Origin: Pseudomonas nunensis
GTDB taxonomy: Bacteria > Pseudomonadota > Gammaproteobacteria > Pseudomonadales > Pseudomonadaceae
Reading direction: 5' to 3'
Assembly: GCF_024296925.1 (NCBI RefSeq)
Contig: NZ_CP101125.1
Location: 2,916,501-2,980,500, forward strand
DNA length: 64,000 bases
Shown here piece after piece: positions 32,765 through 41,615 of the stretch. The notes beneath the pieces were generated by a model. The model did not search any database. It saw only the letters and a program-made list of their open reading frames with translations, and was not told where the DNA came from. The position numbers and the translations under genes were made by a program. How positions within the stretch are numbered: the stretch's first letter is position 1; every line of letters starts with the position of its first letter.

Positions 32765-34158
32765 CAGTTCACCCCCAGAATCGACGCCAGATGTGCGTTG
32801 AGAAACTTGCCGCTGGGGTCCAGCGCCTGACGCACCTCAACGAATTCCCGCCAGCGCGGGTACAGTGGCTGCAGGTTTTTAGCATTCAAGGTATGCAACT
32901 TGCCCCAGTGCGGCCGCCCGTTGTACTTCCAGAAAATCGGCTCAACGGCGGCGAAGAAGTTGTGATGGTCCATCTGGTAATGCTGGTGGACCGAGATCGA
33001 GCAACTGTCGCGGCCTTCGAACATGCTCAGGGGAATGTCGTCAGCTTTCACGTAGCGGTACTCGATGGGAAACCAGGTGCGCAGGTCCTTGTCCTGAATC
33101 AGCTTGAGGATTTCCCGCAGGCAGGCCGGGCCAAGTTCTGCCGGCACCGAATATTCCATCTCGTTGAAGCGCACGGTGCGCACGTTGGCGTAGATGTCGA
33201 ACGAGTCGCCGACCCGGTCATCGAAACTGGCGAGGTGGCGCAGGTTGTTGAGCAGTGTGCGGCGCAGGTCGGGGAAATCGCTGCCGTACTTGTCGATCTT
33301 CTCGATCAGGGTCACGAACTCGTTGCCGCCCTCTTCCTCCGGCGGGATCGGCGGCGTGGCCGGGTCGTTGGTTTCGTTGAGGGCGATCGACAGCGCGTAG
33401 TCGGAATGGGTCACCACAAGCATTTCCCAGTGCTGGTTTTCCCGGGTGTTCTTGTCGAGGTCTTCCAGCAGTTCTTCGGTCTTGGCGATCCACTGGCGTT
33501 CTCGCAGGCGATAGGCCGGGCGGTTTTGCAGGCGGATTTTAGTCGCCACGCCCAAGGTGCCGAGGGAAACCCGCGCCGCGCTGAAGACTTCGGGATGACG
33601 GTTGCTGTCACAGTCCAACACCTCGCCGCTGGCGGTCACCAGTTGCAAGCCGCAGACGTGGGCGGAATAGGATTGAAAGGTTTTGCCGGTGCCGTGGGTC
33701 GAGGTGGAGATCGCCCCGGCGAGGGTCTGGTAGTCGATGTCGGCCATGTTTTGCAGGGCTTGGCCTATGTCTTTCAGCGGCGTGCCCATGCGTGACATCG
33801 GCGTGCCGGCGGCGAATTCGGCCTGCAACGTGTTGGGGTCGTGGTCGAGCAATCCGGTGAAGTAGCTCAGGGACAACAACGTGCCGTCGGTGGGCACCAG
33901 GGCGCTGAAGGAATGCGCCGAGCCGACCGGTCTTACTTTGCCGGGGGCCTGGCGGATGACCTGGGTGAGCTCATCCAGATTTTTCGGCGCCAACCGCGCC
34001 GCCGGCAGGCAACTCTGGCCACCCGACCAGTTGCGCCATGGAATCAACCGTGGTGCGCGCAGCAGCTCGGCCAGCGCCGGGCTTGAGCCGAGGGCGGTGA
34101 AGGCGCCGATGATGCTCGCCCGTTGCAGTAACTGACGTCGAGTCAGGTCCATTGTCAT
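32764..34158 (-). CDS. FAD-dependent D-arabinono-1,4-lactone oxidase-type protein
   Basis: The ATG at 34158 has AGG at a spacing of 8 nt and gives 464 residues. The N-terminus carries a Tat-like LTRRQLLQ and a hydrophobic stretch. The FAD-binding PCMH domain shows RPVGSAHSFSALV (the His being the usual flavin-linkage position) and GAISTSTHGTGKTF. The C-terminal ALO domain ends EVRQALDPSGKFLNAHL. An upstream cytochrome c5 gene (18-nt gap) suggests electrons pass to a periplasmic cytochrome rather than to oxygen. That would make it a dehydrogenase in practice (inference). Confidence 0.87.
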   Translation of the reverse strand: MTMDLTRRQLLQRASIIGAFTALGSSPALAELLRAPRLIPWRNWSGGQSCLPAARLAPKNLDELTQVIRQAPGKVRPVGSAHSFSALVPTDGTLLSLSYFTGLLDHDPNTLQAEFAAGTPMSRMGTPLKDIGQALQNMADIDYQTLAGAISTSTHGTGKTFQSYSAHVCGLQLVTASGEVLDCDSNRHPEVFSAARVSLGTLGVATKIRLQNRPAYRLRERQWIAKTEELLEDLDKNTRENQHWEMLVVTHSDYALSIALNETNDPATPPIPPEEEGGNEFVTLIEKIDKYGSDFPDLRRTLLNNLRHLASFDDRVGDSFDIYANVRTVRFNEMEYSVPAELGPACLREILKLIQDKDLRTWFPIEYRYVKADDIPLSMFEGRDSCSISVHQHYQMDHHNFFAAVEPIFWKYNGRPHWGKLHTLNAKNLQPLYPRWREFVEVRQALDPSGKFLNAHLASILGVN

Positions 34159-34176
34159 GAAGTGCACCTGCCGTTC

Positions 34177-34539
34177 TTATTGTTGGATGGACTGACCGGA
34201 CATAAACGAAATCAACGCGAGGAATTCTTCCTCCGAACACTGCATGCACAGCCCCATCGGCGGCATGCCGTTGTAGCCGTTGATCGCGTGATCGAGCAGC
34301 GTGTCGGCGCCCTGCTGAACGCGCGGTTCCCAGGCTTTTTTATCGCCGGTCAGTGGTGCGCCGGCGGCAGGATTGGCGTGGCAGAGCTGGCAGCTGTTGG
34401 CGTAGACCTGGGCCAGTGCGGCGTCGCTGGGTGCTGAATTGGCCGCTTCGTTGCGGGTGGCCGTGGGCTTGGCTTCTTCGCCGCAGCCGCTGAGCAACGT
34501 GGCGACGATCAGAAACGCCGCGTACCTGTTTGTCGGCAT
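34177..34539 (-). CDS. Cytochrome c5-like lipoprotein
   Basis: The start at 34539 has GAGAGG at proper spacing. The 120-residue product has a lipoprotein signal (LIVATLLSGCGEE), one haem site CQLCH, the axial Met loop NGMPPMG, and the extra CMQC pair typical of c5 cytochromes. It is first in a three-gene operon with the flavin lactone oxidase and the PLP enzyme and probably accepts electrons from the flavoenzyme. Confidence 0.88.
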   Translation of the reverse strand: MPTNRYAAFLIVATLLSGCGEEAKPTATRNEAANSAPSDAALAQVYANSCQLCHANPAAGAPLTGDKKAWEPRVQQGADTLLDHAINGYNGMPPMGLCMQCSEEEFLALISFMSGQSIQQ

Positions 34540-34683
34540 AGCCATCCTCTCGTTGGGTGCTCCGGCCAGCCGGGGGCACATTGTTATTGTGATCAAGGAG
34601 AGGCCACGTTAAGCCAGGCACGTCGCGGGGTTGAGGGCATTGCGGGACATTAAGGGGGGCTTCTGAGGCCACCGAAAAAACCT

Positions 34684-34796
34684 GTGGGAGCGGCGGTGCG
34701 ACGATTCGACTTGCTCGCGAAGGCGGTGGGTCAGCCAGCATCAGTGTTGAATGACACACCGCCTTCGCGAGCAAGCCCGCTCCCACAAAGGGCCGG
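34684..34796. repeat. REP doublet with a split left arm, in a 385-nt gene-free stretch
   Basis: The left arm reads GTGGGAGCGG, then a 16-nt extra segment CGGTGCGACGATTCGA, then CTTGCTCGCGAAG. The right arm is the normal inverse beginning near 34762. Nothing else is recognised in 34540-34924 apart from promoter sequence for the next gene. Confidence 0.85.
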
Positions 34797-34924
34797 TGTC
34801 GATTAATGCCAGCAGCGTCTATCTTGAATAAGCGACGCTCACCTGCGATGGGTCATGACAAGCGAGGCCCAGGTCTGCTAAAACGATTCATCAACGCCTT
34901 ACCGAATCCAGACGGGGTAGCGAC

Positions 34925-36550
34925 ATGACCACAGCACACATCCTTGGCAATCTGTTTCCCGACAGCAGCGACATCCCGGAAAAATACCGCCTCGACGGCC
35001 AGACCGAGCAGCGCGAATACCTGGTCGATGGTCAATTGCGCACCTGGGACGGCCCGCTCGCCCAGGTTCGCAGCCCGGTGTACCTGACCGGCGAGAATGG
35101 CGACGAACAAGTGATCCTCGGCAGCACGCCCTTGCTGGATGCCGAAACCGCGCTGACCGCCCTCGACGCCGCCGTGCGTGCCTACGACCGTGGCCAGGGC
35201 CTGTGGCCGACCATGCGCGTGGCTGAACGCATTCAACACGTCGAAGCGTTCCTCGGGCGCATGCGCCAGCAGCGTGAAGCCGTGGTGAAGCTGCTGATGT
35301 GGGAAATCGGCAAGAACCTCAAGGACTCGGAAAAAGAGTTCGACCGCACCTGCGATTACATCGTCGACACCATCAACGCGCTCAAGGAACTTGACCGCCG
35401 CTCCAGCCGTTTCGAGCTGGAGCAGGACACCCTCGGCCAGATCCGCCGCGTACCGCTGGGCGTCGCCTTGTGCATGGGGCCTTACAACTATCCGCTGAAC
35501 GAAACCTTCACCACGCTGATTCCGGCGCTGATCATGGGCAACACCGTGGTGTTCAAACCGGCCAAACTTGGCGTGCTGCTGATTCGCCCGTTGCTGGAAG
35601 CCTTCCGTGACAGCTTCCCGACCGGCGTGATCAACGTGATCTACGGCAGTGGCCGGGAAACCGTCAGCGCGCTGATGGCCAGCGGCAAGATCGATATCTT
35701 CGCGTTTATCGGCACCAACAAAGCCGCCAGCGACCTGAAGAAACTCCACCCAAAACCACACCGTTTGCGTGCCGCCCTCGGCCTGGATGCGAAAAACCCC
35801 GGCATCGTGTTGCCCGAAGTGGATCTGGACAACGCCGTCAGCGAAGCGCTTACCGGCTCGCTGTCGTTCAATGGCCAGCGCTGCACCGCGCTGAAAATCC
35901 TCTTCGTCCACGAAGACGTGGTCGAGTCGTTCATCGAGAAATTCAACGCCAAACTCGCCACCCTCAAACCCGGCATGCCGTGGGACAGCGGCGTGGCCCT
36001 GACGCCGTTGCCGGAAGCGAGCAAAGTCGATTACCTGCATTCGCTGGTCGCCGACGCGGTGAGTAAAGGCGCGACCGTGGTCAATCCCAATGGCGGCGAA
36101 GCGCGCGCGTCGTTCTTCTACCCGGCGGTGCTGTACCCGGTGAACCCGCAGATGCGCGTCTATCAGGAAGAACAGTTCGGTCCCGTGGTGCCAATCGTGC
36201 CGTACCGGCATCTGGACACGGTGATCGATTACGTCCTGGAATCGGACTTCGGCCAGCAACTGAGTATCTTCGGCACCAACCCGGTGGCGGTTGGCCGGCT
36301 GGTCGACACCTTCGCCAACCAGGTCGGGCGCATCAACATCAACGCCCAGTGCCAGCGCGGCCCGGACACCTTCCCGTTCAACGGTCGCAAGAACTCTGCC
36401 GAAGGCACCTTGTCGGTACATGACGCATTGCGGGTTTTTTCGATCCGCACACTGGTGGCGACCAAGTTCCAGGACAGCAACAAAGCACTCATCAGCGAGA
36501 TCATTCGCGGACGGGATTCGAGCTTCCTGACCACTGATTACATTTTCTGA
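34925..36550 (+). CDS. gapN: NADP-dependent glyceraldehyde-3-phosphate dehydrogenase (GapN type)
   Basis: The 541-residue product is an aldehyde dehydrogenase with the N-terminal extension of the bacterial/plant GapN-like branch. It shows GPYNYPLNETFTTLIPAL and VFKPAKLG for cofactor binding and the catalytic Cys in FNGQRCTALK (about residue 318). It oxidises glyceraldehyde-3-phosphate to 3-phosphoglycerate with NADP. Where most aldehyde dehydrogenases have the general-base Glu in LELGG, this one reads LGLDAKNPG. A FUSC-family gene follows closely. Confidence 0.87.
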   Translation: MTTAHILGNLFPDSSDIPEKYRLDGQTEQREYLVDGQLRTWDGPLAQVRSPVYLTGENGDEQVILGSTPLLDAETALTALDAAVRAYDRGQGLWPTMRVAERIQHVEAFLGRMRQQREAVVKLLMWEIGKNLKDSEKEFDRTCDYIVDTINALKELDRRSSRFELEQDTLGQIRRVPLGVALCMGPYNYPLNETFTTLIPALIMGNTVVFKPAKLGVLLIRPLLEAFRDSFPTGVINVIYGSGRETVSALMASGKIDIFAFIGTNKAASDLKKLHPKPHRLRAALGLDAKNPGIVLPEVDLDNAVSEALTGSLSFNGQRCTALKILFVHEDVVESFIEKFNAKLATLKPGMPWDSGVALTPLPEASKVDYLHSLVADAVSKGATVVNPNGGEARASFFYPAVLYPVNPQMRVYQEEQFGPVVPIVPYRHLDTVIDYVLESDFGQQLSIFGTNPVAVGRLVDTFANQVGRININAQCQRGPDTFPFNGRKNSAEGTLSVHDALRVFSIRTLVATKFQDSNKALISEIIRGRDSSFLTTDYIF

Positions 36551-36561
36551 GGAGAACCGAT

Positions 36562-37626
36562 CTGAGAGCTTATCGCCTGCCACCGCTGATGCGCCGATTG
36601 CTACGCCCGTTACTGGACCCGTATCGGCGTTATCGCAATGCCCGGGTGATCCACGCGGTGCGGGTGTCGCTGGGGCTGCTGGCGACGATCCTGCTGACCA
36701 CCGGCATCCACCTGCCCCACGGCGAGTGGGCGTCGGTGACCATGCTGGTGGTGATTGGCGGTTTGCAGCACCACGGCAACATCGGCAAAAAAGCCGCCGA
36801 GCGGGCGATCGGCACCTTGATCGGTGCCGGGGTCGGCTTGCTGCTGGTGGCACAAGAGGCCTGGCTTGGTATGCCTTGGCTGACCTATTTTGCGATGTCG
36901 GTGGTGTGCGGGTTTTTCTCGTATCACGCCATCGGCAAGGGCGGCTACACGGCGCTGCTGTCGGCGATTACCGTGTTTATCGTCGCCGGGCATGGCGATA
37001 ATCCAGTCAGTGACGGGTTATGGCGCGGGGTCGATATTCTGATCGGCATCGCCCTGGCCCTGGCGTTTTCCTTCGCCCTGCCGTTGTACGCGGTGTTCTC
37101 TTGGCGCTACAACCTGGCCGATGCCTTGCGCGATTGCGCGACGATCTACGGACGCATCATCAATGGCCAACCGGTCACCGATGACGAACACTTGAAACTC
37201 ATGGGCCGCTTGAACGCGGTAATGGTGCAACTGCGCTCGCTGATGCCGTCGGTGTCCAAGGAAGTGCGGATCTCCATGACCGAACTGGATGCCATTCAAC
37301 GCAATCTGCGCATGTGCATCAGCACCCTGGAAATCCTCGGCAATACGCGGCCGGATGCCAGTGATCCGGCTGCCATGGCCCATCTGCAAATAGCGTTGAA
37401 GGCCGAGCACCGACAGATTCGCGTGCAACTGATCGGCATGGCTCGGGCCTTGAAATCCGGCGCGTCCCAGCGGCTCAACCGGCCGGCGGAGTTGCCGGAC
37501 GCCAGCCTTGACGCGCCGGTCTACAGTCCGCTGGACGGCTACCGCTTATTGACCCGGCAACTGGCCGCCAACATCGGCGACATGCGCCAGCGCCTGGCCA
37601 AGACTGCGCCGCGCTGGAACCTCTGA
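36562..37626 (+). CDS. FUSC-family membrane protein, probable CTG start
   Basis: The first in-frame ATG (36589) has no ribosome site. An in-frame CTG at 36562 has AGGAG (36550-36554) at a spacing of 7 nt, giving 354 residues. Six hydrophobic helices at about residues 30-180 (VSLGLLATILLTTGIHLPHG, MSVVCGFFSYHAIGKGGYTA) are followed by a cytoplasmic helical domain. FUSC proteins relate to aromatic-acid exporters and YccS. It lies 11 nt after gapN and is probably co-transcribed. Confidence 0.82.
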   Translation: MRAYRLPPLMRRLLRPLLDPYRRYRNARVIHAVRVSLGLLATILLTTGIHLPHGEWASVTMLVVIGGLQHHGNIGKKAAERAIGTLIGAGVGLLLVAQEAWLGMPWLTYFAMSVVCGFFSYHAIGKGGYTALLSAITVFIVAGHGDNPVSDGLWRGVDILIGIALALAFSFALPLYAVFSWRYNLADALRDCATIYGRIINGQPVTDDEHLKLMGRLNAVMVQLRSLMPSVSKEVRISMTELDAIQRNLRMCISTLEILGNTRPDASDPAAMAHLQIALKAEHRQIRVQLIGMARALKSGASQRLNRPAELPDASLDAPVYSPLDGYRLLTRQLAANIGDMRQRLAKTAPRWNL

Positions 37627-37629
37627 GGC

Positions 37630-38523
37630 TTACGGCGTGGCCACTCGACGCTGCTTCAGGCCCCAACCTTGTTGCATACCGGCGGCGGCCAGCAGGATCG
37701 CCGCCACACCGAGCCATTGCAGCGGTTCCAAGCGATGGCCGAACGCGAACCAGTCAACGAAGATCGCCGCAATCGGGTAGATAAACGACAGCGCACCGGT
37801 CAATGCCGTCGGCAGTTTCTGGATGGCGCCGTAGAGCAGCACGTACATCAAACCGGTGTGAACGATGCCCAGCGTTACTAGACTCGCCCAAGCACTCGGC
37901 GCTTGGGGCAATGCCGAAAAATGCGCAAAAGGTGCGAGCAACAATATGCCGGTGCAAACCTGAATCAACGCGATCAAATGCGGCGGCGTGCCGGTCAGGC
38001 GTTTGATGATCAACGCGGCAATCGCGTAGAGCAACGCCGCGCCTAGCGCCAGGCCGATTCCCATCAGGTAATCATTGCCACCGGCGCCCTGCTCGCCATG
38101 GGCACTGACAATCGCCAGCATCCCGAGGAACGAAACACCCAGCCAGAACAGCTTCTGCAGGGTGATTTTCTCCCCGAGAAACAGCGCGGCCAGACCGACC
38201 AGCATGAACGGTTGAACGTTGTAGACCGCCGTGCCGATGGCAATCGAAGCACGGGAGTAAGACGCAAACAGCAACACCCAGTTGCAGACAATCGCCGCGC
38301 CGCTGAGCACTGCCAGCAGGAACGTGGTGCGGGTCAGAAGGCCTGGGCGCAGGAAGCCGAATGCGGCGCAGATCAGCAACAAGGTGCCGGCGCCGAACAC
38401 GCAGCGCCAGAACACCACGTCCAGCACCGGCTGCCCGGAAACCAGCACGAACCAGCCGATCGTCCCGGAAATGAGCATGGCGGCGGTCATTTCGAATGAG
38501 CCGCGACGTAGTGTTTTGTCCAT
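37630..38523 (-). CDS. EamA/DMT-family transporter
   Basis: The 297-residue product has ten predicted transmembrane helices in two EamA repeats (VFGAGTLLLICAAFGFL; LTGALSFIYPIAAIFVDWFAFG). AGGAGG precedes the start. EamA proteins export or import small metabolites. It is divergent from an Lrp-type regulator at 38658, a common arrangement for amino-acid exporters. Its stop lies 3 nt from the convergent FUSC gene. Confidence 0.9.
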   Translation of the reverse strand: MDKTLRRGSFEMTAAMLISGTIGWFVLVSGQPVLDVVFWRCVFGAGTLLLICAAFGFLRPGLLTRTTFLLAVLSGAAIVCNWVLLFASYSRASIAIGTAVYNVQPFMLVGLAALFLGEKITLQKLFWLGVSFLGMLAIVSAHGEQGAGGNDYLMGIGLALGAALLYAIAALIIKRLTGTPPHLIALIQVCTGILLLAPFAHFSALPQAPSAWASLVTLGIVHTGLMYVLLYGAIQKLPTALTGALSFIYPIAAIFVDWFAFGHRLEPLQWLGVAAILLAAAGMQQGWGLKQRRVATP

Positions 38524-38657
38524 TTCAACCTCCTGTGTTTGAGGCCAAATTATGACAATCAGGTGGGGGCCTTCTCCAGCGCAAAAATCAGGTTAAACTC
38601 GGTTTCTGCCTTTTTTATCGAGGCCGTTTTGTTCAATCGCCTAATTGAGGTTTCGCC

Positions 38658-39095
38658 ATGACCGACGACATCGATCAAGTCCTGATCAGCGCATTGATGG
38701 AAGACTCACGGCGCTCGCTCAAGGCTTTGGCGCAAATCAGCGGCTTGTCATCGCCCAGCGTTGCCGAGCGCCTGCGTCGTCTAGAGGAGCGCGGCGTGCT
38801 CAAGGGCTACACCGTCGAAATTGATCCAAAATGCTTCGGCTATCAACTGCAGGCAATCGTGCGCATTCGCCCGTTGCCCGGGCAATTGCAGGAAGTCGAG
38901 CGGCAGATCCAGGCAATCCCCGAGTTCACCGAGTGCGACAAGGTCACTGGCGATGACTGCTTTATTGCGCGCCTGCATGTGCGCTCGATGGAACAGCTGG
39001 ACACCCTGCTCGACCGCCTTAACACACACGCTGAAACCAACACCGCGATCGTCAAGAAAACTCCGGTCAAGCGCCGATTACCGCCGATGGCGTGA
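38658..39095 (+). CDS. Lrp/AsnC-family regulator
   Basis: The 145-residue product has an N-terminal helix-turn-helix (LAQISGLSSPSVAERLRRLE, about residues 23-42) and a C-terminal RAM ligand-binding domain (VTGDDCFIARLHVRSMEQLD). It is divergent from the EamA transporter with a 134-nt shared promoter region and probably controls it in response to an amino acid. Confidence 0.93.
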   Translation: MTDDIDQVLISALMEDSRRSLKALAQISGLSSPSVAERLRRLEERGVLKGYTVEIDPKCFGYQLQAIVRIRPLPGQLQEVERQIQAIPEFTECDKVTGDDCFIARLHVRSMEQLDTLLDRLNTHAETNTAIVKKTPVKRRLPPMA

Positions 39096-39152
39096 GTGTT
39101 GTTTTGCCCGGATCGGCGTAGATTGATAATTTTACAGCTAAGGAATGGCGGT

Positions 39153-39482
39153 ATGAAAACTCAGGTAATGCTGTTGGCGGCGCTGATGCTGACGGGATGC
39201 GGCACCGTTCAAACTGTGATGCGCGGCGACGAAGTGGCTGCCAAGAGTCTCAAGGATCAAAAAAGTTACTGCGGCGCAGTTCCCCGGATTTACAGCGGCG
39301 TGACCTACGATTTTTGCAGCTTGAATGCGCCACTGGAGCAAGGGCGCGATCCGCAGACCTACACCAACGACCCTGCCTGGGTATTAATCGATGTAGTCAT
39401 GTCAGGAGCCCTCGATACCTTGCTCCTGCCCTATACCATCTACCGCCAGAATGCCGATGGCAGCATTTTCGTGGCGGAGTAA
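39153..39482 (+). CDS. YceK/YidQ-family lipoprotein
   Basis: The start at 39153 is preceded by AAGGA. The 109-residue product has a lipoprotein signal (LLAALMLTGCGTV). The family pattern is present (YSGVTYDFCSLNAPLE; VVMSGALDTLLLPYTIYRQ). Probably an outer-membrane lipoprotein of unknown role. The longer ORF from 39096 lacks a ribosome site. Confidence 0.88.
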   Translation: MKTQVMLLAALMLTGCGTVQTVMRGDEVAAKSLKDQKSYCGAVPRIYSGVTYDFCSLNAPLEQGRDPQTYTNDPAWVLIDVVMSGALDTLLLPYTIYRQNADGSIFVAE

Positions 39483-39590
39483 GTAGCGCCCCTTTTTCTG
39501 ACAGCAGTAGGTTTTACGCTTTCACCACTCTCCATACGCCGTTAGAGTGCGCACCCCATTGCCGCCCGGCAAAATTACAAGGAAGTATTT

Positions 39591-40277
39591 ATGCGCCCCC
39601 TACTACGGCACCTCTGTTCCAGCGCCGTACCTCGTTCCGTCCGCAACTTGCTACTGGGAAGTTTGATTCTGCAAGTAACAGGCTGCGCGATGCTTTCCAA
39701 TCACGTGACACTCAAGACCGAGGTTCCCGCACAGTATGCTGTGGACGTGACCGCCTCCTATCGTCCGCTGTTCACCAGTGTCTGCATCTTGCCCGACGAT
39801 TACGACGGAGAGCCCAATCCTGACAAAGCGACGTTTTACAGTCAGCTGTACCCTACGCCCCACACTTCTGAATTCGAGGTCGAGCTAGGCAAAAGAGTCG
39901 GCGATTGCACGCTGGTGCTCTACAGTTTTGATTTCTCGATCCGGGATCGCTCACAGACCGGGCGCAATACGTTTGACACCTCCACCGTTGGGCTGGAGGT
40001 CGAAACATTCCTTAAGGAAGACGAACAGCTAGCGACTAGGCTTGACGAGCAATTGCTCGAAGTACGCTGCCATTGGGAAGACGCGGACGCCATGAATCAC
40101 TCTGAACGAAAACTTGAATGTCATGGCCTGGATGCCAATAGGCAGGAGCGAAAGGGCTGGCGGCTGGGCATGTTAAAAATGAGGCAGTTACAAGGTCTGA
40201 CATTGAGGCTGAAAGTCAGCGCCGCGGGCATCGCTGAAAAACCCCAACCTCTGAAATCAAGCATACCTACCCGGTAG
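39591..40277 (+). CDS. Hypothetical lipoprotein
   Basis: The 228-residue product has a basic N-terminus and hydrophobic stretch ending in a lipobox-like LQVTGCAML (Cys at about residue 32). A beta-rich body with no recognised domain follows, with several cysteines (SVCILPDDYDGEP, GDCTLVLYSFDF). It ends in front of a strong terminator. I do not recognise the family. Confidence 0.72.
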   Translation: MRPLLRHLCSSAVPRSVRNLLLGSLILQVTGCAMLSNHVTLKTEVPAQYAVDVTASYRPLFTSVCILPDDYDGEPNPDKATFYSQLYPTPHTSEFEVELGKRVGDCTLVLYSFDFSIRDRSQTGRNTFDTSTVGLEVETFLKEDEQLATRLDEQLLEVRCHWEDADAMNHSERKLECHGLDANRQERKGWRLGMLKMRQLQGLTLRLKVSAAGIAEKPQPLKSSIPTR

Positions 40278-40293
40278 TCAAAGAGGCGATCAT

Positions 40294-40321
40294 AAAAAAA
40301 CCCGCCGAAGCGGGTTTTTTT
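40294..40321. terminator. Bidirectional intrinsic terminator
   Basis: CCCGC-CGAA-GCGGG stem flanked by seven A on the left and seven T on the right. It can end both the lipoprotein gene on the plus strand and the Bax-inhibitor-like gene on the minus strand. Confidence 0.93.
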
Positions 40322-40339
40322 ATTACTCATGACTAGCGA

Positions 40340-41011
40340 TTAATCATCACGGCTCATGATGCCGAAGATCTGCAACAAGCTGATGAACAGGTTGTAGATC
40401 GATACATACAGGCTGATGGTCGCCATGATGTAGTTACGCTCGCCGCCGTGAATGATGGCGCTGGTCTGGAACAGAATGCAGACCGAGGAAAACAGCACGA
40501 AACCTGCGCTGATCGCCAGTTGCAGACCGCTGATCTGGAAAAAGAAGCTCGCCAGCGTCGCGCCCAGCAACACGAAGAACCCGGCAGTGATGAAACCACC
40601 CAGGAAGCTCATGTCCTTGCGGGTGATCAGCACATAGGCCGACAGACCACCAAACACCAGCGCAGTCATCGCGAAAGCGGAGCTGACCACTTCAGCGCCG
40701 CCCTGCATGCCCAGGTAACGGTTGAGAATCGGGCCGAGCAAGAAACCCATGAAACCGGTCAGGGCAAAGGCAGATACCAGGCCCCACGCCGAGTCACGGA
40801 GTTTGTTGGTCAGGAAGAAAAGGCCATAGAAGCCGATCAGCACCACGAAAATGTTCGGATAACCGACACGCATCTGCTGAGCAACGAACGCCATCACACC
40901 GCTGAATGCGAGCGTGAGGGCGAGCAAGCCGTACGTATTGCGCAGGACGCGGCTAACCTCTAGCTGCTCAGCCTGCACGCTGTTATTAACTGCGTAATCC
41001 TGTTCGCGCAT
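40340..41011 (-). CDS. Bax inhibitor-1/YccA family membrane protein
   Basis: The 223-residue product has seven transmembrane helices and the family signature (MTALVFGGLSAYVLITRKDM, ALSLY-type end). AGGAG precedes the start. BI-1 family proteins are inner-membrane proteins; E. coli YccA modulates FtsH. It lies next to a tRNA-Ser gene, as in P. aeruginosa (PA2604 region). Confidence 0.92.
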   Translation of the reverse strand: MREQDYAVNNSVQAEQLEVSRVLRNTYGLLALTLAFSGVMAFVAQQMRVGYPNIFVVLIGFYGLFFLTNKLRDSAWGLVSAFALTGFMGFLLGPILNRYLGMQGGAEVVSSAFAMTALVFGGLSAYVLITRKDMSFLGGFITAGFFVLLGATLASFFFQISGLQLAISAGFVLFSSVCILFQTSAIIHGGERNYIMATISLYVSIYNLFISLLQIFGIMSRDD

Positions 41012-41134
41012 GGCGACACTCCTGTTGGTTTGAAACGTTCAGTCGCAAAGATCATAACAGACGCTCTGTAACAAGCCATGCAGAGAGTTTGACAGTGTGT
41101 TTCATTCAGGTATTATGGCGCCCGCAACGCAAAC

Positions 41135-41222
41135 GGAGGTGTGGCCGAGTGGTTTAAGGCAACGGTCTTGAAAACCGTCGACTGTAACAGGTCCATGAGT
41201 TCGAATCCCATCGCCTCCGCCA
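41135..41222 (+). tRNA. tRNA-Ser (anticodon TGA), CCA encoded
   Basis: The 88-nt cloverleaf has acceptor GGAGGTG paired to CGCCTCC, anticodon stem ACGGT/ACCGT with loop CTTGAAA (anticodon TGA), a long class II variable arm, and the T arm GAGTTCGAATCCCATC. Discriminator G and CCA (41220-41222) are encoded. The region downstream is an accessory patch, consistent with tRNA genes serving as integration sites. Confidence 0.97.
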
Positions 41223-41237
41223 TCTTGAATACGTTAG

Positions 41238-41261
41238 AGCCCTGATTAGTCAGGGCTTTTT
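41238..41261 (+). terminator. Intrinsic terminator after tRNA-Ser
   Basis: AGCCCTGA (41238-41245), loop TTAG, TCAGGGCT, then five T. It ends the tRNA transcript. The 41262-41468 stretch beyond shows nothing recognisable. Confidence 0.9.
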
Positions 41262-41468
41262 CGTTTCTGGGGTTTGGGGATTTCGCCCGCCATCGACGCG
41301 GTCGTTTCCGCATCTTTTAGGCTATTTCCGCAACTCCCCATCAGACATCTCCCGTAATCATTTAATTAAAGCGCCGCCTACGGCGTCCTGCCGATCACAA
41401 TAATCACCCTCAAAAAACGTCTATCGTGTTAGTTGGAAACACAATCCTGCATAGCCAAGGAGATGGTC

Positions 41469-41615
41469 ATGTCAAAATCTAACGGCGGTAAAAGTGGTTC
41501 CGCTCCAGCCGGAAAATCCGGTGGATCAAAGGCACCACCGGTAGCAAATCTTCCAAGCACCACTGGCAAACCTTCAGGAGGAGGACGGGGTAACGCGCCG
41601 GCCAAAGGTAAGTAA
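41469..41615 (+). CDS. 48-residue Gly/Lys/Pro-rich small protein
   Basis: The ATG at 41469 has AAGGAG upstream at good spacing. The product is rich in Gly, Ser, Lys and Pro (NGGKSGSAPAGKSGGSKAPP) and ends PSGGGRGNAPAKGK. It is low-complexity and probably disordered. The DNA for its last 15 codons recurs in degraded form at 58122-58169, so the gene belongs to a multi-copy family. Function unknown. Confidence 0.7.
   Translation: MSKSNGGKSGSAPAGKSGGSKAPPVANLPSTTGKPSGGGRGNAPAKGK

Noticed and set aside
5351..34796. Possible CRISPR array because of recurring 20-30-nt repeats
   Set aside because: The repeats are inverted pairs (REP doublets) scattered over 30 kb without regular spacers, leader or cas genes.
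34853..36853. 666-residue ORF antisense to gapN
   Set aside because: Long antisense frames are expected in GC-rich genes. It has His/Arg/Gly-rich composition without domains, and gapN on the other strand is a clear family member.
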